In this document: piece after piece, positions 34,277-42,126 of the stretch
Layout of the letters: every line of letters starts with the position of its first letter
How positions within the stretch are numbered: position 1 is the first letter of the stretch
Source of the DNA: Luedemannella flava
Lineage (GTDB): Bacteria > Actinomycetota > Actinomycetes > Mycobacteriales > Micromonosporaceae
Direction: 5' to 3'
Assembly (NCBI RefSeq): GCF_039528515.1
Contig: NZ_BAAALT010000053.1
Location: forward strand, 1-64,000
Length of the DNA stretch: 64,000 nucleotides
Translations under genes and position numbers: made by a program
Notes under the pieces: model-generated
What the model saw: only the letters and a program-made list of their open reading frames with translations
Told to the model about the DNA's origin: nothing
Databases searched by the model: none

Positions 34277-35569
34277 GTGCCGCTGCTGGCACTGGGCGGG
34301 CGGTTGACGTACCTGGGTGTCGTCCTCGCTGTCACCGCGCTGCGCCTTGCAGGGTGCTGGCTGGTCGTGGTGGCGCGGCGGCGGCGCGGCGAGTTCCCCG
34401 ACGCCGCGTGGGTGATCGGGGTCCAGCAGATCTACCGGGCCGGACCGACCGCGGTCAAGGTGGCCCAGCTGTTGAGCACGCGGCTCGACCTGCTGCCGGC
34501 CCGGGTGTGCCAGGCACTGTCCACTCTGCACGATGACGCGCCGCCCATGCCCGTCGACGTCGCGCGGCGCCTCGCCGCCGACCGGCTGGGCCAACCGTTG
34601 GAGGCCCTGTTCCGCGCGTTCGTGCCGGTCCCCGAGGCATCGGGCAGCATCGCCTGCGTCTACCGGGCCGAGCTGCTCGACGGTACGGTCGTCGCGGTCA
34701 AGGTGCGTCGCCCCGGGATCGGGGCCACCATCGCGGCCGACCTGCGGCTGTTCCGGTTCGGCGCGTCGATGATCGCCAACACCCGGCTCATGCGCGGACT
34801 GCCGACCCACGCGGCGGTCGCCCAGCTCTCGGCGGCCATCGCCGACCAGCTCGACTTCACCCGCGAGGCGGCCGCGCTCACCTCGGTGGCCGACGCGGTC
34901 GACGAGTTCGCCGAGGTCCGGGTGCCGCGTCCGCATCCGCGGCTGGCCGACCCGGCGCGCACCGGTGCCGGGGTGCTGGTGATGGAGTTCGTCCCCGGTC
35001 TGGTCCGCCGCACGCCGGCCGACCTGGGTGCCCCGGTCGCGGCCCGGGCGGTGGAGTCCAGCCTCGACGCGGTCTACAAGATGCTGTTCGTCGACGGGCT
35101 TGTGCACTGCGACCTGCACCCCGGAAACCTGTACTTCTTCCCGGACGGCTCGGTGTGCGTCGTCGACGCCGGGTTCGTGGTCGCGTTGCCGCCGGCGGCG
35201 CAGCGCGCGTTCACCGAGTTCTTCTTCCGGATGGGGACCGGGAACGAGGCGCGCTGCGCGGACCTGGTGCTCTCCACGGTGGAGCTGCCCGAGGGGTTCG
35301 ACGACGCCGGGTTCCGGCGCGAGCTCGGGGCGCTGGTGCGCAGCGTCACCGGCAGCCGGGCCGACCAGTTCGAGCTGCTCGACTTCTCGGTGCGGTTGTT
35401 CGACATCCAACGACGGTTCGGGCTGTACGCGGACCCACAGTTCGTCTTCCCGCTCCTGGGGCTGCTGGTGCTGGAGGGGGCGATCAGGGAGTACCACCCG
35501 ACCGCCGACTTCCAGGGGCTGGCGCTGCCGCATCTCATGCGGGCGATGTTCGCGCCTACGCCACGCTGA
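34277..35569 (+). CDS. ABC1/UbiB-type atypical kinase, module A
   Basis: About 430 residues from the GTG of PLLALGGRLTYLG; the start is uncertain because the ribosome site is weak. An N-terminal hydrophobic segment (YLGVVLAVTALRLAGCWLVV) suggests membrane association. The family KxGQ motif reads KVAQLLSTRLDLLP, with Ala for Gly. The phosphate loop is GSIACVYRAELLDGT. Lys in VAVKVRRPG, catalytic VHCDLHPGN and metal-binding VVDAGFVV are present. UbiB/COQ8 proteins are ATPases that help extract hydrophobic quinone precursors from the membrane. By analogy this one may handle a hydrophobic polyene or enediyne intermediate. It overlaps the convergent monooxygenase gene by 14 bases. Confidence 0.85.
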   Translation: MPLLALGGRLTYLGVVLAVTALRLAGCWLVVVARRRRGEFPDAAWVIGVQQIYRAGPTAVKVAQLLSTRLDLLPARVCQALSTLHDDAPPMPVDVARRLAADRLGQPLEALFRAFVPVPEASGSIACVYRAELLDGTVVAVKVRRPGIGATIAADLRLFRFGASMIANTRLMRGLPTHAAVAQLSAAIADQLDFTREAAALTSVADAVDEFAEVRVPRPHPRLADPARTGAGVLVMEFVPGLVRRTPADLGAPVAARAVESSLDAVYKMLFVDGLVHCDLHPGNLYFFPDGSVCVVDAGFVVALPPAAQRAFTEFFFRMGTGNEARCADLVLSTVELPEGFDDAGFRRELGALVRSVTGSRADQFELLDFSVRLFDIQRRFGLYADPQFVFPLLGLLVLEGAIREYHPTADFQGLALPHLMRAMFAPTPR

Positions 35570-36593
35570 CCGGTGGCACCGCGCACGCGGGCCAGTTCTC
35601 GTGGATGAGCGCGAAGCACCGCGCGCGCTCAGCCGGGTCGTGGATCCCGGTGGTGAGGATCAGCTCGTCGGCGCGCAGTTCGGTGGCGAGATCGTTGAGG
35701 CGGCCGACGACCTGGCCGGGCGTGCCGATGACGGCGATCGAGCGCACCCGCTCCCGGGCGGTGGCGAACGCCGGATCCCCGGCCGCGCCGCGGGCCTCCG
35801 CCAGCGTCGGGATCAGCCCGGCCCGCGCGGTGCCGTGCCTGCTCCAGGCGAGCGCGTACGCGTCGGCGAGGTCCGCGGCGCGCTCCGCGCTGTCGGCGCA
35901 GAACACGAGCAGCGACACCGCCGTCCACGGGAACGGTGCGGAGCCGGTCGGTTCGAACCCGGCGCGGTAGGCGGCCATGGCGTCCGGGGCGCCGTCGAGC
36001 GTCGGCGCGAGGTGGGCGGCGAAGCCGTAACGGACGCCGGCCAGGCCCGCGGTCTGGCCGCTCTGCACGCTCGAGCCGAACACCCACAGGTCCGGCAGCG
36101 GGGCGTCGGCGGGCATGGCGACCACGCCGTGGTACGGGTGGTCCTTCGGCAGGCCGTCGGCGAAGCCGAGCAGTTCGGCGAGCCGGTCGATGAACTCGTC
36201 CGGCCTGGCCAGCGTGCGTTGCTGGCGCAGCGCGAGCGCGGTGAGCGGGTCGCCGCCGGGCGCCCGGCCCAGGCCCAGGTCGATCCGCCCCGGGTGGAGG
36301 GTGTGCAGGACCTTGAACGTCTCGGCGATCGCGAGCGGCGCGTGGTTGTTGAGCAGCACGCAGCCGGCACCGACCCGGATCCGACCGGTGCGCGCCGCGA
36401 TGGTGGCCATCAGCACGGCGGGTGAACTCGACGCGAGGCTGCCGATGTTGTGGTTCTCGCCGACCCAGAACCGCTCGAATCCCAGACCGTCGGCCATTTC
36501 GGCGAGGCGGACGGTGTCGCCGAGGGCGTCCGACAACGGGCGACCGGTCGTGCCGATGGACAGATCCAGGATGGACAGCAGCGGTGACGGCAC
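35556..36593 (-). CDS. Luciferase-like flavin-dependent monooxygenase
   Basis: 345 residues of the LLM class, bacterial-luciferase-like subgroup. Landmarks: MPSPLLSILDLSIGTTGRPL, LGFERFWVGENHNIGSLASS (the family GFxRxWxxEHHN place, here with Asn), RIRVGAGCVLLNNHAPLAIA and HPGRIDLGLGRAPGGDPLTA. It uses reduced FMN or F420 and oxygen. The flavin reductase at 53672 could supply reduced flavin. It stands between the two inverted modules and is divergent from ClpX-B. GTG start with GGAGG upstream. It is the only clear oxygenase in the locus, so it may modify the polyketide; the substrate is unknown. Confidence 0.88.
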   Translation of the reverse strand: MPSPLLSILDLSIGTTGRPLSDALGDTVRLAEMADGLGFERFWVGENHNIGSLASSSPAVLMATIAARTGRIRVGAGCVLLNNHAPLAIAETFKVLHTLHPGRIDLGLGRAPGGDPLTALALRQQRTLARPDEFIDRLAELLGFADGLPKDHPYHGVVAMPADAPLPDLWVFGSSVQSGQTAGLAGVRYGFAAHLAPTLDGAPDAMAAYRAGFEPTGSAPFPWTAVSLLVFCADSAERAADLADAYALAWSRHGTARAGLIPTLAEARGAAGDPAFATARERVRSIAVIGTPGQVVGRLNDLATELRADELILTTGIHDPAERARCFALIHENWPACAVPPVSVA

Positions 36594-36639
36594 GGCACGA
36601 CCTCCGGTATCGACAGACGATCTCGAGCGGATCGATGCG

Positions 36640-36666
36640 TTGCAGGGCGCTTGAGAATCATATAGC
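36640..36666 (+). promoter_or_regulatory. Possible promoter of module B
   Basis: TTGCAG (36640-36645) and TATAGC (36661-36666), fifteen bases apart, lie about 40 bases before the ClpX-B start. A related ATAGCGT-TTG string occurs before VOC-A (near 33822). Spacing is short, so confidence is low. Confidence 0.3.
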
Positions 36667-36706
36667 GTGTTGATCGGGACGTCGACCCTCGTGTGAGGAG
36701 AGCCCG

Positions 36707-37942
36707 ATGAAACCCCTCTGCGTCTGCTCGTTCTGCGGCGCCAGCGAGTTCACGGCCGACGTGCTGCTCGCCGGAACCGGGGCGTACATCTGTGGCACGT
36801 GCGTGACCTCGGCCGCGCAGAGCATCGCGGACGCGGAACTCGCCCGCTACGGCGGCTCGACGACGGATCCGACGGCGTTGGCCGCACACGTCGACCGGTG
36901 GGTCATCGGGCAGGAGCGGACCAAGCGCGTGCTGTCGGTGGCCGTCCACAACCACTACAAGAGAATCAACAAGGCGGCCCACAACCTGCAGAAGTCCAAC
37001 GTGCTTCTGATCGGCCCGACGGGGTGCGGCAAGACGCTGCTCGCGCGCTCACTCGCCGAGGCGCTGCAGGTGCCGTTCGTCGTCGCCGACGTCACAGGCC
37101 TCACCCAGGCGGGCTACGCGGGCGAGGACGTCGACTCCGTCGCGGAGATGCTCTTCCGCGCCGCCGACGGTGACGTGGCCCTCGCCGCGCGGGGCATCGT
37201 GGTGCTCGACGAGATCGACAAACTGGCGCGCCGCTCCGTCGGGCTCACCCGCGGGTCGCTCGACGTCTCCGGTGAGGCTGTCCAGCAGTCGCTGCTGAAG
37301 ATGGTCGAGGGCACCCAGGTCCGGGTGGGGGTCACCCCGCAGGGGCGCAGTCACGAGATGTCCACGGCGGATGTCCTGTTCATCGCGAGCGGCGCGTTCT
37401 CCGACCTCGCGGAGATCACCCGCGACCGGGTGCGGCGCAGTCCGCTCGGCTTCGGCTCGTCGCTCGCGGTCGCCGACGACGGCGTCGACCCGGACTTCGA
37501 GGACCTCGTGGAGTTCGGCATGCTCCCCGAGTTCCTCGGTCGCTTCCCGGTGGTCAGCCGGCTGGCGGCCCTCGACGTGCCGCAACTTCGCCGCGTCCTG
37601 CTCGACGTCGAGCACGCGCTCATCCCGGAGTACCGCACGCTGTTCGCGCTCGACGGGATCGACCTGCGTTTCGCCGACGCCGCAATCGACCGGATCGCCA
37701 CGCAGGCGGCGACGCTTGGCACGGGCGCACGTGCCCTGCGCCGCATCCTCGAGGACCTGCTGACCGACGCCATGTTCCACGCGACCCGGCTACCCCGTGG
37801 CACCAGCCTCACGGTAACCGGCGCCGACGTGGAGGCCGGTCGCGTCGGGCAGCTCGACGACCTGCTGGGCGACCGGGCGGATCCACAGAAAGCGGCGGAA
37901 GAGGCCATGCGCGCGCGGTTCAGGCGCCGCGCCAGCGGCTGA
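36707..37942 (+). CDS. ClpX-like AAA+ unfoldase paralogue, module B
   Basis: 411 residues. Zinc finger Cys 7, 10, 29, 32 (CSFC, CGTC); Walker A GPTGCGKT (103-110); Walker B IVVLDE (165-170); sensor and small-domain stretches FGMLPEFLGRFPVVSRL and GARALRRILEDLLTDAMF. The pore loop is GYAG (136-139), as in module A, instead of ClpX GYVG. The RKH loop is RSH (214-216) and the docking loop is LGF (247-249), close to that of mycobacterial-type ClpX. So this copy may still dock on ClpP, unlike copy A. ATG with GAGGAG upstream. It leads a plus-strand operon of five genes with gaps below 90 bases. Confidence 0.88.
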   Translation: MKPLCVCSFCGASEFTADVLLAGTGAYICGTCVTSAAQSIADAELARYGGSTTDPTALAAHVDRWVIGQERTKRVLSVAVHNHYKRINKAAHNLQKSNVLLIGPTGCGKTLLARSLAEALQVPFVVADVTGLTQAGYAGEDVDSVAEMLFRAADGDVALAARGIVVLDEIDKLARRSVGLTRGSLDVSGEAVQQSLLKMVEGTQVRVGVTPQGRSHEMSTADVLFIASGAFSDLAEITRDRVRRSPLGFGSSLAVADDGVDPDFEDLVEFGMLPEFLGRFPVVSRLAALDVPQLRRVLLDVEHALIPEYRTLFALDGIDLRFADAAIDRIATQAATLGTGARALRRILEDLLTDAMFHATRLPRGTSLTVTGADVEAGRVGQLDDLLGDRADPQKAAEEAMRARFRRRASG

Positions 37943-37983
37943 CCCGCCAAACATCCGAACAAGTCCTGCGAAGGAGGTACGAA

Positions 37984-38565
37984 ATGTCAATCGCAACCGA
38001 CGTGGTCCAGAGGCCGATGGAGGCCTTCCCACCGGAGCCCGAACTCGAGCACGAACGCTCCGAGCTGAGCCTCCCGCTCGTCGTCGACGGCGAGGTCAAG
38101 GAGGTCATCCGGATGGAGTCGCTGCTGAAGATGCAGCGCTCCGCGCCGGTGCTCAACGCCGCCGGCGTGCGCCAGTTCGAGTTCATCATCGTGGAGTGGG
38201 AGGTCGCGGGCTTCTGCGAGACGCTGGGCGACTGGGTGCAGATCACGCTTTCGCCCAACATCCCGCAGCCGAAGAGCGTCTGCGTTTCCCAGCAGCACGG
38301 CTCGGACTTCCCGGCGATCATCGTCTACAACGCCATCATGGACGTGTACCTGGGCAAGCGTCTGGTGGATCCGCAGTACGTTGGCCTCGCGGTGGGCGCC
38401 GACGTCGTGCAGATCCCGCCGCGCAACCACGTGCACTTCCAGAAGGCGTTCAACCTCGGTGAGGGGCTCGACATCATGGCGGCCGTGTGCGCCACGATGG
38501 CCTCGCTGTCCCCCGACGAGTGGGAAACCAAGGCGGCCGAGTTCCGTCGCCTGCGGGCCAACTGA
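37984..38565 (+). CDS. Uncharacterised conserved protein, module B
   Basis: 193 residues, paralogue of the module A protein at 31733. Shared blocks: RSELSLPLVVDGEVKEVIRM, GVRQFEFIIVEWEVAG, WVQITLS, SDFPAIIVYNAIMDVYLGKR and VHFQKAFNLGEG. No signal, no membrane segment and no known motif. The strictly kept DFPAIIVYNAI-DVY-GKR core suggests a structural or binding role. The start has a strong site (GAAGGAGG) 41 bases after ClpX-B, and a hairpin follows, so high expression is likely. Together with its paralogue it is the least understood part of the locus. Confidence 0.8.
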   Translation: MSIATDVVQRPMEAFPPEPELEHERSELSLPLVVDGEVKEVIRMESLLKMQRSAPVLNAAGVRQFEFIIVEWEVAGFCETLGDWVQITLSPNIPQPKSVCVSQQHGSDFPAIIVYNAIMDVYLGKRLVDPQYVGLAVGADVVQIPPRNHVHFQKAFNLGEGLDIMAAVCATMASLSPDEWETKAAEFRRLRAN

Positions 38566-38577
38566 CACACGTACCAA

Positions 38578-38611
38578 CCCGGAGGTCCCAGCGTCTGCTA
38601 GGGCCTCCGGG
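38578..38611. terminator. Intra-operon hairpin, module B
   Basis: CCCGGAGG-T-CCC pairs with GGG-CCTCCGGG, leaving one bulged base and an eleven-base loop. It stands between the uncharacterised gene and the SRPBCC gene, as in module A (31694-31723), although the two hairpins differ in sequence. The conserved position suggests attenuation of the downstream genes. Confidence 0.55.
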
Positions 38612-38635
38612 CCGTCTTCGAGCCAGGAGGTCATC

Positions 38636-39112
38636 GTGATCGCGGAGCGCGAATCGGGCAACTACGCGCTGCTCAAGTACACCGAACCCAACGGCGACCG
38701 GCGGCTGGTCGTCTCGTACGTGATCGAGGAAACGGCGTCGCAGGACGTCTACCGGGCGTTCACCGATCCCGACGCCGCCGCGCGCTGGTGCGACGTGACG
38801 TCACCGGGCGACGGCGCAGGGCTGACGCTCCTGCTGCCGGAGGCGCCAGGTGCGCTGTCGCTCGTGCGTGCCCGGCCCATGGACCAGCTCGAGTTCGCCG
38901 TGGCGCACCCGGGCGGCGAGCCGAGCACCGTGATCTTCAGCATCGCGCCGGCCGAGCGGCAGACGGTGCTGGTCGCGTCGCACCGGCATCTGCCGGTCGA
39001 ACACGAGCGGGTGTGGAGCGCGTTCTGGTGTGGGCCGATGTTCCTACGCCTGGGTGATCTGCTGCGTCGTGGCGGCGCCGCCGCGCGTCCCACCATTGTC
39101 CAGGTCCGGTAG
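38636..39112 (+). CDS. SRPBCC (START-like) protein, module B
   Basis: 158 residues. The family pattern is seen in VVSYVIEETASQDVYRAFTD, PDAAARWCDVTSPGDG and the C-terminal helix ERVWSAFWCGPMFLRLGDLL. The overall length and order match the module A protein, but identity is low. The GTG start follows AGGAGGT; longer readings overlap the preceding gene in another frame and are not protein-like. It may bind the same hydrophobic compound that the locus makes or exports; this is inference from context. Confidence 0.75.
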   Translation: MIAERESGNYALLKYTEPNGDRRLVVSYVIEETASQDVYRAFTDPDAAARWCDVTSPGDGAGLTLLLPEAPGALSLVRARPMDQLEFAVAHPGGEPSTVIFSIAPAERQTVLVASHRHLPVEHERVWSAFWCGPMFLRLGDLLRRGGAAARPTIVQVR

Positions 39113-39198
39113 TCGTTAAATTCTGATGTCGGCACCGTGGTGGATATGGATGGAGTAGCAGGGATCGCACTATTCTGTGCGCCAGCGACGGAAGTAGG

Positions 39199-40440
39199 AT
39201 GATGTCCACGACACTCGCGCAATCCCGATTCGGCCCGATCACCTGGGCAAACGGGCGTCGTTCCCTGCTGTTCACCGCCGCAGCGACCAGAGCCGCCAAC
39301 TTCAGCCTCATCTCCATCATCGCCAGATACCTGTCCGACCAGGGGTTCTCCGCCGGCACCATCGGCATCGTGCTCGCGGCCGCCGGCCTTACCTCTGCCG
39401 CGTCGCAGGCGGGCTGGGCGCGGCTGATCACCCGGCAGGGCCCGGCGTTGGCCGGCATCGTGGCCGCCACGCTGGGCACGGTCGGTTGCGCCATGCTCGG
39501 TTTCGCCTCCGTGCCGGTGACGCTGATCGCGGCCGACGTGGTGCTCAGCGCGGGGTTCACCGGGCTGGCCACCACGGTGCGCACCGTGACCGGCACGCAG
39601 GTCGACGACGAGGCCGAGGGCGAACGCCGGTTCGGCCAGCTCAGCAGTTGGCAGACGGTCGGCGGCCTGGTGGGCCCGCTCCTGCTGGGCTCACTGGTGA
39701 TCGGCAGCAGTGACATCGCCCCCTGGTTCGCGGGCGGGCTGTCCGCGGCGGTGCTGGTGCTGTGGGTCGTGCTGGCCTGGCGATCCCGCGCCGCCGCGCG
39801 CCCGGCCGAGGAGGTTGGCGAAGCCGCCGACGACCGCCCCGGGTCCGGCTCCGGCACCGCCCGGGCGTGGCGGCTCGCCTGGACCATGCGGCTGGTGCTG
39901 CTCTGCACCGTCGGCACCTCCTTCCTGTACGGGGCCAACGTGGTGCTCTGGGGCCTGTACCTGAAGGACCTGGGCGCCAACCCGGCCGTGACCGCGTGGT
40001 CGTTCGCGGTGTTCAGCGCGCCGATGGTGCTGATCTCGCCGCGCGCCGGCCGCATCTGGGGCCGGGTCCCGCGCACGGCGGCGATCACGGTGGGATCCGT
40101 GTCGCTCGGCGCGATGGCCATCGTCTACGGCAGCGTGCAGAACATGCCGCTCGCCGTGGCCCTGACGCTGGTCGAAGGGTCCCTGATGGCGCTGACCATG
40201 CCGATCATCGCGGCCCACGTGTCCGCCCTGCTGCCGGAGAAGGACGTCGCGCACGGGTACGCGCTCTACGGCGGGGTGGACATCACGCTCAGCGTGCTCG
40301 GCACGGCCGCGGGCGGCGGCCTCATCGCCCTGATCGGCGTCGGCCCGACGTGGTATGTGTGCGGCGTGCTGTGCATCGCCTGCGCGGCCCTCGCGTGGGC
40401 CCTGCGCACGCGCCCGCAACCGGTGGCCGACCCGGCCTGA
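39199..40440 (+). CDS. MFS transporter, module B
   Basis: 413 residues, about twelve helices. The first half has ARYLSDQGFSAGTIGIVLAA and VTGTQVDDEAEGERRFGQLS. A hydrophilic central loop (ARPAEEVGEAADDRPGSGSG) precedes the second half, which has SPRAGRIWGRVPRTAAITVG. It resembles the module A exporter (29866), including the stretch ALWGLYLKDLGANPAVTAWS here versus VLWGLFLRGLGASNLVIAWS there. Start ATG at 39199 or 39202 with GGAAG upstream. It lies between the SRPBCC and VOC genes. Two homologous exporters in one locus suggest two related cargoes or growth-phase-specific use. Confidence 0.88.
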   Translation: MMSTTLAQSRFGPITWANGRRSLLFTAAATRAANFSLISIIARYLSDQGFSAGTIGIVLAAAGLTSAASQAGWARLITRQGPALAGIVAATLGTVGCAMLGFASVPVTLIAADVVLSAGFTGLATTVRTVTGTQVDDEAEGERRFGQLSSWQTVGGLVGPLLLGSLVIGSSDIAPWFAGGLSAAVLVLWVVLAWRSRAAARPAEEVGEAADDRPGSGSGTARAWRLAWTMRLVLLCTVGTSFLYGANVVLWGLYLKDLGANPAVTAWSFAVFSAPMVLISPRAGRIWGRVPRTAAITVGSVSLGAMAIVYGSVQNMPLAVALTLVEGSLMALTMPIIAAHVSALLPEKDVAHGYALYGGVDITLSVLGTAAGGGLIALIGVGPTWYVCGVLCIACAALAWALRTRPQPVADPA

Positions 40441-40482
40441 CCACAGAGAATCTCGAATCCCGAACGCGGAGGTAGCACACAC

Positions 40483-40842
40483 ATGGCGCTTCGAGTCATC
40501 ACCGTCGGCGTGCACGACATGGACGCTGCGATCACCTTCTACACCAAGCTGCTCGGCTTCGACGTCCGCGACGCGAGCATGGCACCCCACTTCGTCGAGC
40601 TGGAGAGCGAGGGCCCGACGCTGCTGCTCGCCCAGTGCGAGCAGCCCGCGGTCTCGACCTATCCGGCCGGCGCGACGATCGCGCTCGACGTGGACACCGA
40701 CGACGCCGCGGCCGCGCTCGAGCGGTTCCGCGCGGCCGGCGCCGACCTGGTGCACGACACGCTCCAGGACTCGCCCGTGGGGCCGTACTTCGGCGTGCGC
40801 GACCCCAGCGGGAACGTCATCGAGATGGTCCAGTTCGACTGA
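40483..40842 (+). CDS. VOC (glyoxalase/bleomycin-resistance) fold protein, module B
   Basis: 119 residues: VITVGVHDMDAAITFYTKLL, FDVRDASMAPHFVELESEGP and FGVRDPSGNVIEMVQF. It is about half identical to VOC-A (33898). It closes the plus-strand module B operon, with GGAGGT nine bases before the ATG. The stop abuts the stop of the convergent ABC1 kinase with no spacer. As with VOC-A, sequestration of the locus product is a plausible role known from other enediyne producers; an enzymatic role cannot be excluded. Confidence 0.88.
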   Translation: MALRVITVGVHDMDAAITFYTKLLGFDVRDASMAPHFVELESEGPTLLLAQCEQPAVSTYPAGATIALDVDTDDAAAALERFRAAGADLVHDTLQDSPVGPYFGVRDPSGNVIEMVQFD

Positions 40843-42126
40843 TCAGGCGGCCCGCGCGCGTACCCGCCCCGGGTTTGGCAGCCGGACCAGCGCGGCCAGG
40901 ACGATCGGCTGGGCGACCGCCTGGAAGTCCAGGTCCGGATGCCAGGTACGGACGCTGCCCTCGATCACCAGCAGGGTCAGGATCGGCACCACGAACGCCG
41001 CCGACACGAAGATCCGGTGGCGGCGTTGCAGGGCGAAGAGCTCATCGACGAACGAGGCGATGCTGAACTCTCCCGCGGGCAGCCCGGTGTAGCGCCGCAC
41101 GATGTCGGTCACCTCCGCGTCGAACAGGTCGCGGTCCAGCGAGGCCGGCATCGTGACGGCGGCGTCCACGATGCTGCGCGCACACCGCGCGCCGTTGCCG
41201 AGGCTCAACCCCAGGAAGAACTCGCAGAACTGGCGGCGCAGCACGTCGTCGGGGGTCACCACGAAGCCGGCGTCGACGATGCACACCCGACCGTCCCTGG
41301 CCACCCGGAGGTTGCCCGGATGCAGGTCGCAGTGCACCACGCCGACCGTGAAGAGCATCCGGAACACGCACTCCGTCAGGGACTCCGCCGCGAGGCGCTG
41401 ATGCTGCGGCGGCGCCTCGCGCTGCGGATCGCTGAACTCCGCGAGATGGTCCATGACGAGTACGTCCACCGACCCGCCGGGTCGCGGCGCGGGCACGGTG
41501 ATCCTGGCCGGGTCGAGCCGCTCCCGCAGGACGCGCAGGTTCTCCCGCTCGCGCACGAGGTCGACCTGCCCGGCGATCGCGTCCGCGATGTGCCCGATCA
41601 TGTCGAGGATCGGCAGGTGCCGTGCCCGGGGCAGGCGGGCCGTGACGCGCGCGCCGAACCGGAACACGGCCAGGTCACGCGCGATCGCCGTGCGTACGCC
41701 CGGTCGCAGCAGCTTCACGGCCACCGGCCCGGTGCCGCCCGGATCCGCGACCAGGTACACGCACGCGACGCTGCCCGCGCCGAGCAGGCGCAACGGGTCC
41801 GGGCCGAAGCCGTGCGCGGCCAACTGCCGGCGGACGTAGCCTGCGCGGATGGGTCGGCCGTCCTCGCGGAGTCGACCGAGCGCCCGGCACCAGGCCGCCG
41901 GGACGACGTCCGCGCGCGTGCTCGCCAGCTGGGCGGCCTTCACGTACGCCGGGCCGAGCCAGACAGCCAGGACGGCCAGCGCGGCCGCCCAGGCCGGCAC
42001 GTCCCGGTGCCGGCGGACGAGCAGTCGGCGTCCACCCATGACCGCCGGCACCAGGAGCAGCCACAGTGGTACGACCACGCAGCACCGGACCAACCCGTAC
42101 CAGACCTGGCCGCGGAGTCGGGTCAT
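40843..42126 (-). CDS. ABC1/UbiB-type atypical kinase, module B
   Basis: 427 residues. The N-terminus has two hydrophobic stretches (VVVPLWLLLVPAV and WAAALAVLAVWLGPAY). The KxGQ-equivalent is KAAQLASTRADVVP, again with Ala for Gly as in module A. The phosphate loop is GAGSVACVYLVADPGG, with Lys in PVAVKLLRPG, VHCDLHPGNLRV for catalysis and IVDAGFVV for metal. The C-terminal part LVIEGSVRTWHPDLDFQA matches LVLEGAIREYHPTADFQG of copy A. This copy is the last gene of the unbV-unbU operon, overlapping the CopC-like gene by 4 bases. That physically ties the kinase family to the enediyne accessory genes and supports a shared pathway. Confidence 0.87.
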   Translation of the reverse strand: MTRLRGQVWYGLVRCCVVVPLWLLLVPAVMGGRRLLVRRHRDVPAWAAALAVLAVWLGPAYVKAAQLASTRADVVPAAWCRALGRLREDGRPIRAGYVRRQLAAHGFGPDPLRLLGAGSVACVYLVADPGGTGPVAVKLLRPGVRTAIARDLAVFRFGARVTARLPRARHLPILDMIGHIADAIAGQVDLVRERENLRVLRERLDPARITVPAPRPGGSVDVLVMDHLAEFSDPQREAPPQHQRLAAESLTECVFRMLFTVGVVHCDLHPGNLRVARDGRVCIVDAGFVVTPDDVLRRQFCEFFLGLSLGNGARCARSIVDAAVTMPASLDRDLFDAEVTDIVRRYTGLPAGEFSIASFVDELFALQRRHRIFVSAAFVVPILTLLVIEGSVRTWHPDLDFQAVAQPIVLAALVRLPNPGRVRARAA

